From: Neisseria sp.
GTDB lineage: Bacteria > Pseudomonadota > Gammaproteobacteria > Burkholderiales > Neisseriaceae
Reading direction: 5' to 3'
DNA length: 64,000 nt
Assembly: GCF_030527965.1 (NCBI RefSeq)
Contig: NZ_JAUMZU010000011.1
Location: 1 to 64,000 of the forward strand
The position numbers and the translations under genes were made by a program. The notes beneath the pieces are model-generated. The model worked only from the letters and a program-made list of their open reading frames with translations, did no database searches and was not told the DNA's origin. Shown here in pieces: positions 44,597-53,164 of this stretch. Every line of letters begins with the position of its first letter. Position 1 is the first letter of the stretch.

Positions 44597-45517
44597 TTAT
44601 ATTTCTTCGTTCAGAATCAATGACAAAATGGCCTGGCGGGCATAGACCCCGTTGGTTGCCTGTTGGAAATAATAGGCGTAAGGCGTCGGGTCAACATCGG
44701 GGTGGATTTCGTCTACGCGCGGCAGTGGATGCAGGATGCGCAGGTTGGGCTTGGCATGCGCAAGCATATCGGCGCTTAAGTTGAATTTACCTTGGATTTT
44801 GGCAAATTCTTGCTCGTCGAAGCGTTCGCGCTGTACGCGGGTCATGTAGAGGATGTCTGCCCATTCGATGGCGCTTTCCAAATCGGGCAGAATTTCATAG
44901 GTGCAGCCTGCTTCGTCTAATTCTTCGGTGATGTAAGCCGGCATGGCGAGGCTTGGCGGGGAGACGAATGCGAAGCTACATTTCCAGCGTTTGAGCGCTT
45001 GTGCAAGGGAGTGTACGGTGCGGCCGTATTTCAGATCGCCTGCCATGGCGATTTTTAAGTTGCTTAAAGTGCCTTGTGTTTCGTAAATCGTAACCAAATC
45101 CAAGAGGGTTTGGCTTGGGTGTTGGTTGGTTCCGTCGCCGGCATTGATGACCGGAACCTGGGAAAATTCGGCCAACACGCGGGCAGCGCCGTCTTTAGGG
45201 TGGCGCTGGATAATGGCATCGGTGTAGCTGGAAATGATGCGGGCGGTATCGGCCAGCGTTTCGCCTTTTTTGGCGCTGGTGTTGGCGCCGTCGGCAAAGC
45301 CGATGACTTTACCGCCGAGGCGCTGTACGGCCGTTTCAAAGGAAAGGCGGGTGCGGGTGGACGGCTCGAAAAAGCAGGAGCCGATAAGCTTGCCTTCCAA
45401 TAAATGGTCGCACGGCTCGGCTTTCAGCTTGAGCGAAGTGTGCAGCAGCAATTCGAGCTGTTCGGTGGAGAGATCGGAAATGGAAATCAGGTTTTTCCGG
45501 TATAAAAGATTGGCCAT
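44597..45517 (-). CDS. pyrB: Aspartate carbamoyltransferase catalytic chain
   Basis: 306 residues from the ATG at 45515-45517 (MANLLYRKN); an ATG six bases earlier lies too near the AAGGA ribosome binding site. Makes carbamoyl aspartate, the committed step of pyrimidine synthesis. Carbamoyl-phosphate loop [40 protein letters not shown], and HPLPRVDEI are intact. It is preceded by a leader region with a terminator hairpin and a possible leader peptide. Confidence 0.97.
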   Translation of the reverse strand: MANLLYRKNLISISDLSTEQLELLLHTSLKLKAEPCDHLLEGKLIGSCFFEPSTRTRLSFETAVQRLGGKVIGFADGANTSAKKGETLADTARIISSYTDAIIQRHPKDGAARVLAEFSQVPVINAGDGTNQHPSQTLLDLVTIYETQGTLSNLKIAMAGDLKYGRTVHSLAQALKRWKCSFAFVSPPSLAMPAYITEELDEAGCTYEILPDLESAIEWADILYMTRVQRERFDEQEFAKIQGKFNLSADMLAHAKPNLRILHPLPRVDEIHPDVDPTPYAYYFQQATNGVYARQAILSLILNEEI

Positions 45518-45575
45518 TGGCATTCCTTTTCATAAAGCGGGAAACGGATTGGCACGGGCAGGGCGGCGTGGCCGT

Positions 45576-45605
45576 AAAAAAACCCGTTTTACCAAATAAA
45601 ACGGG
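45576..45605 (-). terminator. Attenuator hairpin upstream of pyrB
   Basis: On the minus strand CCCGTTTTA TTTGG TAAAACGGG is followed by seven T. It lies 59 bases before the pyrB start and just after the leader ORF, so it can stop transcription before pyrBI is reached. Confidence 0.75.
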
Positions 45606-45609
45606 CTGT

Positions 45610-45669
45610 TTACGGCAGCGTTGTTGCGGCTGCTCGGCTGAGTGATGCGGTATGGGTTATGGGTTGCAT
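45610..45669 (-). CDS. Candidate pyrBI leader peptide (PyrL-like)
   Basis: A 19-residue ORF, MQPITHTASLSRAAATTLP, begins at the ATG at 45667-45669 and stops four bases before the attenuator stem. A ribosome at the stop would cover the 5' arm of the terminator, the logic of E. coli pyrL attenuation. A small hairpin (GCAGC 45615-45619 with GCTGC 45629-45633) inside the ORF could act as a pause. The ribosome binding site (CGGA) is weak, and no U-rich pause tract is seen before the terminator except in its stem. Confidence 0.5.
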   Translation of the reverse strand: MQPITHTASLSRAAATTLP

Positions 45670-45698
45670 GATGATTCCGTTGCAAATTGTTTGGCGTG

Positions 45699-45704
45699 AT
45701 TATC
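45699..45704 (-). promoter_or_regulatory. Candidate -10 box of pyrBI
   Basis: GATAAT on the minus strand, about 30 bases before the leader ORF. The expected -35 position falls in the inverted DUS at 45714-45745. Confidence 0.4.
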
Positions 45705-45713
45705 GCATAAACG

Positions 45714-45745
45714 ATGCCTGTCTGAAAATGTTTTCAGACAGGCAT
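45714..45745 (-). terminator. Inverted DUS pair between speD and pyrBI
   Basis: ATGCCTGTCTGAAAA and its perfect inverse, 15 bases after the speD stop on the minus strand. Confidence 0.65.
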
Positions 45746-45760
45746 GAAGGTGATCATGCG

Positions 45761-46117
45761 TCAGCTTAAATTTTGCCCGCGAAGCCGAACCGACCATTCG
45801 GTTTGCTCTGGTTTGAAAGCGTCGCACAAGAAACGACGGACTTGCTCCAGCTGCATCTGGCCACATAGGAAAATATCGATGGCGGCGAAGCGGTGTTCCG
45901 GCCAGGTGTGGATGCTGATATGCGATTCGGCCAGCAGCAAAACGCCGGTAACGCCGCCTTCCCCGCCGAAACGGTGGAAATGGCCGCCCAGAATGGTTGC
46001 GCCGCCTGCGGCTGCGGCTTGTTGCAATAGGTTTTTCAGACAGGCATCATCGCGCAGCAGCGCGGCTTCGCAGCCATACAAATCCAATAGGCCGTGGCTG
46101 CTTGGATGATAGCTCAT
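45761..46117 (-). CDS. speD: S-adenosylmethionine decarboxylase proenzyme
   Basis: 118 residues, the short prokaryotic class. Self-cleaves before S65 in LLAESHISIHTWPE to create the pyruvoyl group; His in SIHTWPE and Cys in FLCGQ complete the site. Its product, decarboxylated AdoMet, gives the aminopropyl group used by spermidine synthase. It overlaps the end of the DUF4178 gene by four bases, so it is the last gene of that operon. A DUS core lies inside the gene (about 46024). Confidence 0.95.
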   Translation of the reverse strand: MSYHPSSHGLLDLYGCEAALLRDDACLKNLLQQAAAAGGATILGGHFHRFGGEGGVTGVLLLAESHISIHTWPEHRFAAIDIFLCGQMQLEQVRRFLCDAFKPEQTEWSVRLRGQNLS

Positions 46118-47805
46118 TTGTGCCCTCCGGAAAAACCGCCGCTATGCCCGCCGAAACCTGTTCCGGTACCGAAATAGCTATTGCTGTTGGTATTGTCTTC
46201 AGCCGTAGACAAATAGTTGAAAAAGGTAAAGAAGGCAATGATGATAAGCGATGAGATGAGATAGGCGGATACGGTTGGTTGCTCGCCGTTGTCGCCGCGG
46301 GATTTTTTAAACAGGAAAAATAGGCCGATGGCCAAAATAATGAGCGACCAGATGATGTCTGTTGACGAGACTAAGGTTGGCAGATTAAGGATGACGAAGA
46401 TGCCCGACATCAGAGCAACCAGTGTCCACGATACTGTGGCGGCAGACATTTGAGCCGTATATTTGGGGATGTCTGTCTGCTTGAGCTGGAACCATTCGGC
46501 AATCTGCGCATAGGCGACCGGCGTGCTTTTGCTCCAAGCCAATTCTTCGGCTGAATATTCGGCCGACAGCTTGTTTTGGCCGGTTTTATAGTCGGAATAA
46601 TAGTTCAGATCGCCTTGCCTAACATGCCAGTAAAAGGCGCCGGCAGCATAACTGACCCGACCGCCGTAATCGTAAAGTTTGGGGCAACCTTGCGGCTGGC
46701 CGTTGATATCGAGGCGCGGCCAGTCGTTAAGCGTTTCAGACAGGCTCCATTCTCCTTCGGAGGTTTCGACAACCCATAGGAAACCGGCTTGCGGGTTATA
46801 CAGCAGATATTCAATCCATGAGCCTTCCGGCACCATGCCGCTTGGGGGTTTTCCATAAAGCGCGTCGAATGTATCCTGCGCGGGCAGCTCGTCTTTGCGC
46901 ACTGCACCGATTACGGTGTAAACCGTATTGTTGATGCGGCCTTGCGAACCGAGTGGCAGCCGTAGCGCTTCTTCCTGCGCCTGCCGCATGTGATTGGCCT
47001 GAATCAGCTCCGCTTTCCCGGCGGAAGTGTCCAATTCGCTGCCGCAGGCAGGGCAGACCACCGTGCCGGTTATGCCGTTAATCCAGTGTACGGGAGAGCC
47101 GCAATTGGGGCAGTTTTCCGATTGTCGGCTGCCTTTGAGCTTGCCGGCGCTTTCGGTAATTTGTTCGTCGCTGCGCGTGTGGGTGAGTTGCAGTTCGGCC
47201 AAGTTTACGCCGCGACCGAGAAAGCCTTCCGGTTGGTTGTTGGCATAATCGAGCGTTAGAAAAACGTTTTCCCAGCGCCAGTCGGATACGCGGTTGATGC
47301 TTTGCGGTTGCAAGGGAAACGGCAGCTCGCCTTCCGCTGCTGCGCGTTGCAGGGTGATTTTGCGCACATCGGAAGCGATGAATCTTTTGCTTTGGTAGGT
47401 AATGGTGCTGAAGCCGGCACGCGTATCTTCAAAGGCAGGGGTGTCGGCGGGCAAGTCGCCGACCGAGCGGGTGAATACGTAAAGGTCTCCCGCTTCGGAG
47501 AGCCAGCCGGTGCTTCCGTCGTCAAACAGGGCATACCATTCGTTCCACATGCCCTCGTCGTAACGCACTTGCAGGCGGCCGATTAGCGTGAAGCCGGACG
47601 TGTTTAATTTGCCCGTGGTGCCTATCTGCAAGGGGCTGAAGTCTTCCAGCAGGGCGGAATCGCGACCGGTGTCGGTAATACCGCCGTCGTGCCGCACCAG
47701 CATGCTGTGGCAATAGCCGCACACCAGCGTTACCGCGGTGGCCGAATGGGCGTGTACGGGTGCGCCGCAGCTGGGGCAATCGGTTTTAAATAAGGGTTCG
47801 CTCAT
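46114..47805 (-). CDS. DUF4178 zinc-ribbon membrane protein
   Basis: 563 residues. Two zinc-ribbon pairs, each followed by a DUF4178-like beta domain: CPSCG...CGYC at the N-terminus and CPNCG...CPACG near residue 235. The domain repeats share the LxxGSxGxINNxxYTVIG / LQIGTTGKLNTSGFTLIG pattern and the WYALFDDGSTGWL / EYLLYNPQAGFLWVVE segments. The C-terminal third has three membrane helices and ends in a Gly/His-rich tail (GTGFGGHSGGFSGGHK). Function unknown. Families of this type recur beside SPFH, DUF350 and polyamine genes, as here. A DUS hairpin separates it from the upstream SPFH gene. A DUS core lies inside the gene near 46735. Confidence 0.8.
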   Translation of the reverse strand: MSEPLFKTDCPSCGAPVHAHSATAVTLVCGYCHSMLVRHDGGITDTGRDSALLEDFSPLQIGTTGKLNTSGFTLIGRLQVRYDEGMWNEWYALFDDGSTGWLSEAGDLYVFTRSVGDLPADTPAFEDTRAGFSTITYQSKRFIASDVRKITLQRAAAEGELPFPLQPQSINRVSDWRWENVFLTLDYANNQPEGFLGRGVNLAELQLTHTRSDEQITESAGKLKGSRQSENCPNCGSPVHWINGITGTVVCPACGSELDTSAGKAELIQANHMRQAQEEALRLPLGSQGRINNTVYTVIGAVRKDELPAQDTFDALYGKPPSGMVPEGSWIEYLLYNPQAGFLWVVETSEGEWSLSETLNDWPRLDINGQPQGCPKLYDYGGRVSYAAGAFYWHVRQGDLNYYSDYKTGQNKLSAEYSAEELAWSKSTPVAYAQIAEWFQLKQTDIPKYTAQMSAATVSWTLVALMSGIFVILNLPTLVSSTDIIWSLIILAIGLFFLFKKSRGDNGEQPTVSAYLISSLIIIAFFTFFNYLSTAEDNTNSNSYFGTGTGFGGHSGGFSGGHK

Positions 47806-47824
47806 AGAAAATCGCTTGTTCCTG

Positions 47825-47861
47825 CAATGCCTGTCTGAAAACGATTTTCAGACAGGCATTG
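47825..47861 (-). terminator. Inverted DUS pair between the SPFH and DUF4178 genes
   Basis: CAATGCCTGTCTGAAAA and its perfect inverse, six bases from the SPFH stop. It could reduce transcription into the DUF4178-speD pair. Confidence 0.65.
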
Positions 47862-47867
47862 TATCCT

Positions 47868-48881
47868 TTAGCCAATCAGTTGCTTCAATACTTCTTCTTT
47901 GGCTTTTGCATAATCTTCGGCTGAAATCAGACCATTATCCAACAAGGATTTCAGTTTCGCCAGTTTGGCTTGAGCATCTTCTGCGGCGGCAGCCGGCGTA
48001 GCCGATTCGGCGGCTTGCGGCTGTGCCATGCCCGCCATCGCGCCTGCCATCGCCTGCCCGATGCGGGCACCCACGCCGATGCCGGCGCCTATTCCGGCCA
48101 GGCCGCCTTCGTTTTGTGCGGCCAGAGGAATCGATTGAGCGGTTTGATATTGAGTGTATTTGCCCATATCGCCGATGATGTCCATCGACATTTTGCTGTC
48201 GAGTGCTTTTTGTACGGCTTCCGGCAAGGTGATGCTTTCAACCGTGAAGTTTTCCAGTGTCAGGCCGAGTTTGGTAAACTCGGGCGCCAGCAGCTCGCTC
48301 ATTTTTTGCGACAGCAATACTTGATTGGCTGCCATATCCAGAAAAGGGATGCCGGAAGTGCCGAAAGCCGCGGCCAGCTGGGTCATCGCGATGTTGCGCA
48401 GTTGTTGCTCCAGCTGCTCGCCGGTGTAGCTGGCACCTACGCCGGAAACTTCTTTGAAAAACGCGGCTGGTTCGCTGATGCGGTAGGAATACATGCCGAA
48501 CGAGCGCAGCTGCACCACGCCGAATTCGGCGTCACGCACGGTTACCGGCTGGGCGGTGCCCCATTTGCGGGCGAGCTGCTGTTTGGTGTTGAAGAAATAA
48601 ACGTCTGACTTGAAAGGGGATTGAAACAGCTTGTCCCAGTTTTTCAAGTTGGTTAGCAAGGGCAGCGTGTTGGTGTTGAGCGTGTAGCGGCCGGGCGAGA
48701 AAACGTCGGCGGTTTTGCCTTCGTCGACAAACATGGCCATTTGCGCTTCGCGCACGGTCAGGCTGGCGCCGTTTTGGATTTCCTGATCGGCAACCGGAAA
48801 ACGCCATACCAGCACGGATTCGTCGGGATCGGGCCATTGGATGACATCGATGAATTGCTTCTTGATAAAGTTCCCAAGCAT
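47868..48881 (-). CDS. SPFH-domain protein with C-terminal SHOCT motif (YdjI / virion-core-like)
   Basis: 337 residues. N-terminal SPFH/band-7-like domain (IQWPDPDESVLVWRFPVADQEIQNGASLTVREAQMAMFVDEGK) of the type called virion core protein-like or YdjI. A Gly/Ala-rich hydrophobic stretch (GGLAGIGAGIGVGARIGQAMAGAMAGMAQ) follows near residue 260, then a zinc-less linker and a SHOCT helix pair (LAKLKSLLDNGLISAEDYAKAKEEVLKQL). B. subtilis YdjI works with a PspA homologue at the membrane. No PspA is encoded in this window. Membrane scaffold role is inferred. Confidence 0.85.
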   Translation of the reverse strand: MLGNFIKKQFIDVIQWPDPDESVLVWRFPVADQEIQNGASLTVREAQMAMFVDEGKTADVFSPGRYTLNTNTLPLLTNLKNWDKLFQSPFKSDVYFFNTKQQLARKWGTAQPVTVRDAEFGVVQLRSFGMYSYRISEPAAFFKEVSGVGASYTGEQLEQQLRNIAMTQLAAAFGTSGIPFLDMAANQVLLSQKMSELLAPEFTKLGLTLENFTVESITLPEAVQKALDSKMSMDIIGDMGKYTQYQTAQSIPLAAQNEGGLAGIGAGIGVGARIGQAMAGAMAGMAQPQAAESATPAAAAEDAQAKLAKLKSLLDNGLISAEDYAKAKEEVLKQLIG

Positions 48882-49102
48882 ATGATTTTCCTTGTGATTG
48901 AATAACTCAAAATAAACCGGCAGGTACTCTGGCGAGCGGCATTTTACTGATCGTCAAACGGCGGTTTGCGTTGCATTTTTCTCTGCCGTAAATCTTTATT
49001 CATACAGCCGTTTTCTGCCCTTGGATTTTGCTGCCAGTAGTTAGTTTGTGGCGGTGGTCGCAACTTTCAAATGAGCCATTTGCAAAGCTGTATCAATTTT
49101 TA
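48882..49102. other. Gap between the SPFH and DUF350 genes
   Basis: 221 bases with no ORF that has a ribosome binding site. It may hold a promoter for the SPFH-DUF4178-speD genes. Confidence 0.35.
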
Positions 49103-49513
49103 TCAGCTTAAACATGCGGCGTTTAACAGGCCGATGCTGATGGAAAACGCGCCGAACAAGGTGCCTACCGCGACATTGTTGTTAATCAGCTCTTCATTGG
49201 CACCGCGCACGATTTTGGTGGCGGCGAAATAAACCAGAATTTGAATCAGAGCGGCGCCTATGCCCCATAACACGAAATCGGGCAGGCTGACGCTATGTGA
49301 AATGCTGGAAGCCAACGCCAAGCAAAAACCGACGATGGCGCCGCCGAACGATAAGGCGCAGGCCAGATTGCCGTTGCGGATTAGGCGGATTTCTTCGGCG
49401 GGCGTGATGTGCAGGTAAACGGCGGCGAATGCTGCGGTCATGGCGATGCCGACCAGCATGTATTGCAGATAAATCAAATATTGCTCGAGAGAAATACTCA
49501 CGGTTGCTCCCAT
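49103..49513 (-). CDS. DUF350 (YjfL-like) membrane protein
   Basis: 136 residues with four membrane helices (YLIYLQYMLVGIAMTAAFAAVYLHI, ALSFGGAIVGFCLALASSI, FVLWGIGAALIQILVYFAATKIV, NNVAVGTLFGAFSISIGLLNAACL). The two GG/GA...F repeats and the polar DUF350 pattern LIRNGNLACALSFGG are clear. Function unknown. In other bacteria DUF350 proteins sit with DUF4178, SPFH and glutathionylspermidine/spermidine synthase genes, and here too. Confidence 0.85.
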   Translation of the reverse strand: MGATVSISLEQYLIYLQYMLVGIAMTAAFAAVYLHITPAEEIRLIRNGNLACALSFGGAIVGFCLALASSISHSVSLPDFVLWGIGAALIQILVYFAATKIVRGANEELINNNVAVGTLFGAFSISIGLLNAACLS

Positions 49514-49577
49514 GTTTTATTCAGGTATGTTGCTATGATTATGCCACAAAAACAGGCACCTGCCGCAAAAACGATAA

Positions 49578-49611
49578 ATACCTGTCTGAAGGCCGTTTTT
49601 CAGGCAGGCAT
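49578..49611. terminator. Imperfect inverted DUS pair
   Basis: ACCTGTCTGAA faces TTCAGGCAGG with mismatches. It is in the divergent region between the DUF350 and SpeE-like genes, upstream of both. Confidence 0.4.
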
Positions 49612-49626
49612 TCGGTGCCGAGCTGT

Positions 49627-49632
49627 TATAAT
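49627..49632 (+). promoter_or_regulatory. Candidate -10 box of the SpeE-like gene
   Basis: TATAAT, with the -35 position falling inside the DUS-derived hairpin at 49578-49611. A single DUS (49650-49661) occupies the place of the Shine-Dalgarno before the ATG. Confidence 0.45.
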
Positions 49633-49667
49633 CGGGCTTTTCAAGCCCTGGTGCCTGTCTGAAAATC

Positions 49668-51182
49668 ATGAAACTCAACCGCACTCTGATTATTTCTGTT
49701 TTTATCGTGGCCAGTTGCGGGCTGGCTTACGAGCTGATTATGGCGGCGTTGGCCAGCTATTTGCTGGGCGACAGCATTTTGCAGTTTTCTTCCATCATCG
49801 GCCTTTATCTTTTTGCAATGGGCATCGGCGCGCATCTGACCAAATACATTAAAGACGAAGACGCGCTGTCGCGGTTTATCGAAATCGAATTATTGGTCGG
49901 CGTGGTGGGCGGCCTTTGCGCGCTGGTTTTGTTTGTGGTTTTCGGTTTTTCCGTTGCGCCTTTCCGCAGTTTGCTTTATGCGCTGGTATTGGTTGTCGGC
50001 ACCGTGGTCGGCATGGAGATTCCACTGGTGATGCGGGTGCTGAACCAGCAACAGGCCGATTTTAAAGAGTTGGTTGCGCGCGTGCTGACGTTTGATTATC
50101 TCGGTGCGCTGGCGGTGTCGCTGTTGTTTCCGCTGGTATTGGCGCCGAAATTGGGCATGGCGCGTTCGGCATTGCTGTTTGGCCTCTTGAATGCTGCTGT
50201 TGCGATGCTGACTGCCAAATCTTTCCGAGCGCAACTACCGCGTTACCGCGCCATACGTTTGCGCGGCATGATTGTGTTGCTGGTTTTGAGTGTGGCCTTT
50301 GTTTATGCGAACCGAATTACCTTCAGCGCCGAACAACGCTATTTCGACGACCCTATCGTGTATGAAAGCCACTCGCCCTATCAGCGGCTGGTGGTAACGC
50401 GTTGGAAAGACGATACGCGGCTGTATATCAACGGCAATCTGCAATTTTCATCGCGCGACGAAGCGCGTTATCATGAAGCGCTAGTGTTGCCGGCCATGCA
50501 AATGGCGGCTGCAGCGCGCCATATTCTGATTCTCGGCGGCGGCGATGGTTTGGCCGCGCGGGAGGTGCTCAAATACCCGCAGGTGGAAAAGGTAACGCTG
50601 GTCGATTTAGACCCGACGATGACCGACACGTTCAAACATTCCGCCGAATTAAGCAAACTCAATAACCGCGCTCTCAGCAACCCCAAGATGAACATTATTA
50701 ACGCGGATGCGGGCAAGTGGCTGGAAGAAACGGGCGGGCAATTCGATGTCATCATCGTGGATTTTCCCGATCCCTCTAATTTCTCGCTCGGCAAACTTTA
50801 TTCCGTGCCGATGTATCGCTTGCTTGCACGGCACCTCGCCCCGGGCGGGTTGATAACCGTGCAATCCACTTCGCCTTATTTCGCCCCCAATGCCTATTGG
50901 TCGGTTGTTGTTACGCTGGAAGCGGCCGGCTTGCATACCGCGCCTTATCATGTTTACGTTCCCTCTTTCGGCGAATGGGGCTTCGTGTTGGCGGCCAAGG
51001 AAAACCATTTTCCCGCATTGCAGAAATTCGACGTTCCGACCCGTTTTCTAAACGCGCAGACCGCCGCCGAAATGTTCCGGTTTCCGCCTGATATGGCGCG
51101 GCGCCCAGTCGAGCCGAATTTTCTGAACACGCAGGCGCTGGTTAATTATTTTGAGAAAGATTGGGCGAATGTGATACGCTGA
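49668..51182 (+). CDS. Membrane-anchored polyamine aminopropyltransferase (SpeE-like)
   Basis: 504 residues, far longer than classic SpeE (about 290). Residues 1-220 hold seven membrane helices (e.g. LAYELIMAALASYLLGDSILQFSSIIGLYLFAMGIGA). Residues 230-500 form a spermidine synthase-type domain: YQRLVVTRWKDDTRLYINGNLQFSSRDEARYHEALVLPAM, ILILGGGDGLAAREVLKY, VTLVDLDPTMTD, and VDFPDPSNFSLGKLYSVPMY. It would transfer the aminopropyl group made by SpeD onto putrescine or another amine. It is divergent from the DUF350-SPFH-DUF4178-speD genes. The exact amine substrate is not determined by the sequence. Confidence 0.85.
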   Translation: MKLNRTLIISVFIVASCGLAYELIMAALASYLLGDSILQFSSIIGLYLFAMGIGAHLTKYIKDEDALSRFIEIELLVGVVGGLCALVLFVVFGFSVAPFRSLLYALVLVVGTVVGMEIPLVMRVLNQQQADFKELVARVLTFDYLGALAVSLLFPLVLAPKLGMARSALLFGLLNAAVAMLTAKSFRAQLPRYRAIRLRGMIVLLVLSVAFVYANRITFSAEQRYFDDPIVYESHSPYQRLVVTRWKDDTRLYINGNLQFSSRDEARYHEALVLPAMQMAAAARHILILGGGDGLAAREVLKYPQVEKVTLVDLDPTMTDTFKHSAELSKLNNRALSNPKMNIINADAGKWLEETGGQFDVIIVDFPDPSNFSLGKLYSVPMYRLLARHLAPGGLITVQSTSPYFAPNAYWSVVVTLEAAGLHTAPYHVYVPSFGEWGFVLAAKENHFPALQKFDVPTRFLNAQTAAEMFRFPPDMARRPVEPNFLNTQALVNYFEKDWANVIR

Positions 51183-51186
51183 AACC

Positions 51187-51221
51187 AATGCCTGTCTGAA
51201 AGTCCTGTTCAGACAGGCATT
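51187..51221 (+). terminator. Inverted DUS pair, terminator
   Basis: AATGCCTGTCTGAA with its perfect inverse, four bases after the SpeE-like stop. Confidence 0.7.
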
Positions 51222-51260
51222 ATGTTAAAATCACGTTCTTAAAGATTAAATGACATAGAC

Positions 51261-53120
51261 ATGAATATTTTTTATGAAGAAAGCGGCCAATTTAAGGTCG
51301 CTTCGGTTATTCAGAAAAACGACAACCATTACCAAGCCGAAACACCGCATGGCAAACGCGCCAAAATCAAGGCGGGAAACGTATCTGTAGAATTCAACGA
51401 CGAGCCCGAGCGCTTTCTGGAAAACGCGCAAAACGAAGCGGCGCAGATGGATACCGATTTATTATGGGAAGCGTGTGGCGAGGAAGAATTCGATGCCGCA
51501 ACGCTGGCGCAAGAATATTACGGCCACGCACCTGCACCGACTGAGCTGGCGGCCACGCTAATCGCGTTATATGCCGCGCCGGCTTATTTCTATAAAAAAG
51601 CCAAAGGCATTTTCAAAGCGGCACCTGAAGAAACATTGCGCCAGGCGCTGGCGGCAATCGAGCGGAAAAAGCAACAAGACGAACAGATGGAAAACTGGTC
51701 GCAGGCATTGCAGCAAGGCTGCTTGCCGGCGGAAGTGGCCGCCGATTTGAAAACCATATTGCATGCGCCCGATAAGCAGGCGCTAACCTACAAAGCCTTC
51801 ACCAAAGCCGCCGCGGCAATGAAGCTCTCGCCTTACGAATTGGCCAAGCAAACCGGCGGCGTCAGCTCGCTGGCGCAGTTTATGCTTGAAGGGTTTGAGT
51901 TGAAAAACTATCCTCAAGGCACGGGTTTTGCGCACATTGAAGTGCCCGCGTTGGCCGATTTGCCGGAAGCGCAAGGCGTGGAGGCTTTTTCGATTGACGA
52001 TGAAAGCACCACGGAAGTGGACGATGCGCTATCGGTTCAGGAGCTTGATGGCGGCGGCAAACGCATCGGCATCCATATCGCCGCGCCTGCGCTGGCGGTA
52101 GGAGCGGGTAGCGCGATTGAGAAAGTCATTTTCCAGCGCCAGAGCACGGCATATTTCCCCGGCGGCAAAATTACCATGCTGCCGGATAATTGGATTGCCG
52201 CGTTTAGCTTGGATACGGGCGAGGCTCGCCCTGCGGTCAGCATTTATTTCGATGTGGATGAAGCGTTGAACGTGAGCAATCCGCAAACCCGGCTGGAGCG
52301 CGTGCGCATCAGCGAGAATCTGCGCATCGGCGCCATCGAGCCGCATTTCAACCGGCAAACCGGGCTGGATGCGGAAGGCGAAGCCATGTTTGCGCATCAT
52401 AAATCGCTAATATGGTTATACCGCTTGGCCTTGGCTTTGCAACAAAAACGAGGTAAATACGATCCCGATGCCGCACCGCAATATGATTACGGCATCGGAT
52501 TTGCGGAAGGCGGCCAAGTCGAAATCACGGTGCGCGAGCGCGGCTCGCCCATTGATACGCTGGTGTCGGAAATGATGATTCTGGCCAACAGCACTTGGGC
52601 GCAGATGCTGCATGAACAAGAAACGGCCGGTTTGTTTCGCGTGCAGCCTACGGGCAAAGTACGCATGAGTACGCGCTCAGAGCCGCACATCGGCATGGGC
52701 GTGCCGCATTACGGCTGGTTTACGTCGCCGTTGCGCCGTGCCGCCGACTATATCAACCAAAAGCAACTGATCAGCCTGATTGCCGAGCATGCCGAGCCGC
52801 GTTTCCAAACCGGCGATAGCATGCTGTTTGCCGCATTGCGCGATTTTGAAACCACTTATGCCGCTTACAATGATTTTCAGCGCGAGATGGAAGCCTATTG
52901 GTCGATGGTTTACTTGCAACAGCAAGGTATTCGTGAAATCAACGGCCTGTTGTTGAAAGAAGAGGTCGTGCGCCTTGTCGGCCTGCCGCTAACCACGCGC
53001 GCCACCGGCATTCCGTTGGAAATTCCGCCGAAAACCACAGTCAAACTGGCTGTTACCGAAGTGGATCCGGAAAAACAGATTCTGGGTCTGAATTACGTTA
53101 ACGCTGTGGTTCAAGCATAA
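51261..53120 (+). CDS. RNase II-family exoribonuclease
   Basis: 619 residues. RNB catalytic domain with the aspartate-rich metal site EAFSIDDESTTEVDDALSV (about residue 240), GGKITMLPDNW, and the later RRAADYINQKQLISL. This family degrades single-stranded RNA 3' to 5'. The N-terminal region before the RNB domain is a divergent, helix-rich segment in place of the two clear cold-shock domains of E. coli RNase II, and the C-terminal S1 domain is short. It is therefore an RNase II/R relative of the divergent subgroup; I do not assign rnb or rnr. Confidence 0.85.
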   Translation: MNIFYEESGQFKVASVIQKNDNHYQAETPHGKRAKIKAGNVSVEFNDEPERFLENAQNEAAQMDTDLLWEACGEEEFDAATLAQEYYGHAPAPTELAATLIALYAAPAYFYKKAKGIFKAAPEETLRQALAAIERKKQQDEQMENWSQALQQGCLPAEVAADLKTILHAPDKQALTYKAFTKAAAAMKLSPYELAKQTGGVSSLAQFMLEGFELKNYPQGTGFAHIEVPALADLPEAQGVEAFSIDDESTTEVDDALSVQELDGGGKRIGIHIAAPALAVGAGSAIEKVIFQRQSTAYFPGGKITMLPDNWIAAFSLDTGEARPAVSIYFDVDEALNVSNPQTRLERVRISENLRIGAIEPHFNRQTGLDAEGEAMFAHHKSLIWLYRLALALQQKRGKYDPDAAPQYDYGIGFAEGGQVEITVRERGSPIDTLVSEMMILANSTWAQMLHEQETAGLFRVQPTGKVRMSTRSEPHIGMGVPHYGWFTSPLRRAADYINQKQLISLIAEHAEPRFQTGDSMLFAALRDFETTYAAYNDFQREMEAYWSMVYLQQQGIREINGLLLKEEVVRLVGLPLTTRATGIPLEIPPKTTVKLAVTEVDPEKQILGLNYVNAVVQA

Positions 53121-53123
53121 ACT

Positions 53124-53154
53124 ATGCCTGTCTGAAAAGTTTTCAGACAGGCAT
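53124..53154 (+). terminator. Inverted DUS pair, terminator of the RNase gene
   Basis: ATGCCTGTCTGAAAA and its perfect inverse, a few bases after the stop. An ATG inside its right arm opens the next reading frame. Confidence 0.7.
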
Positions 53155-53164
53155 GGCTGCTGTC

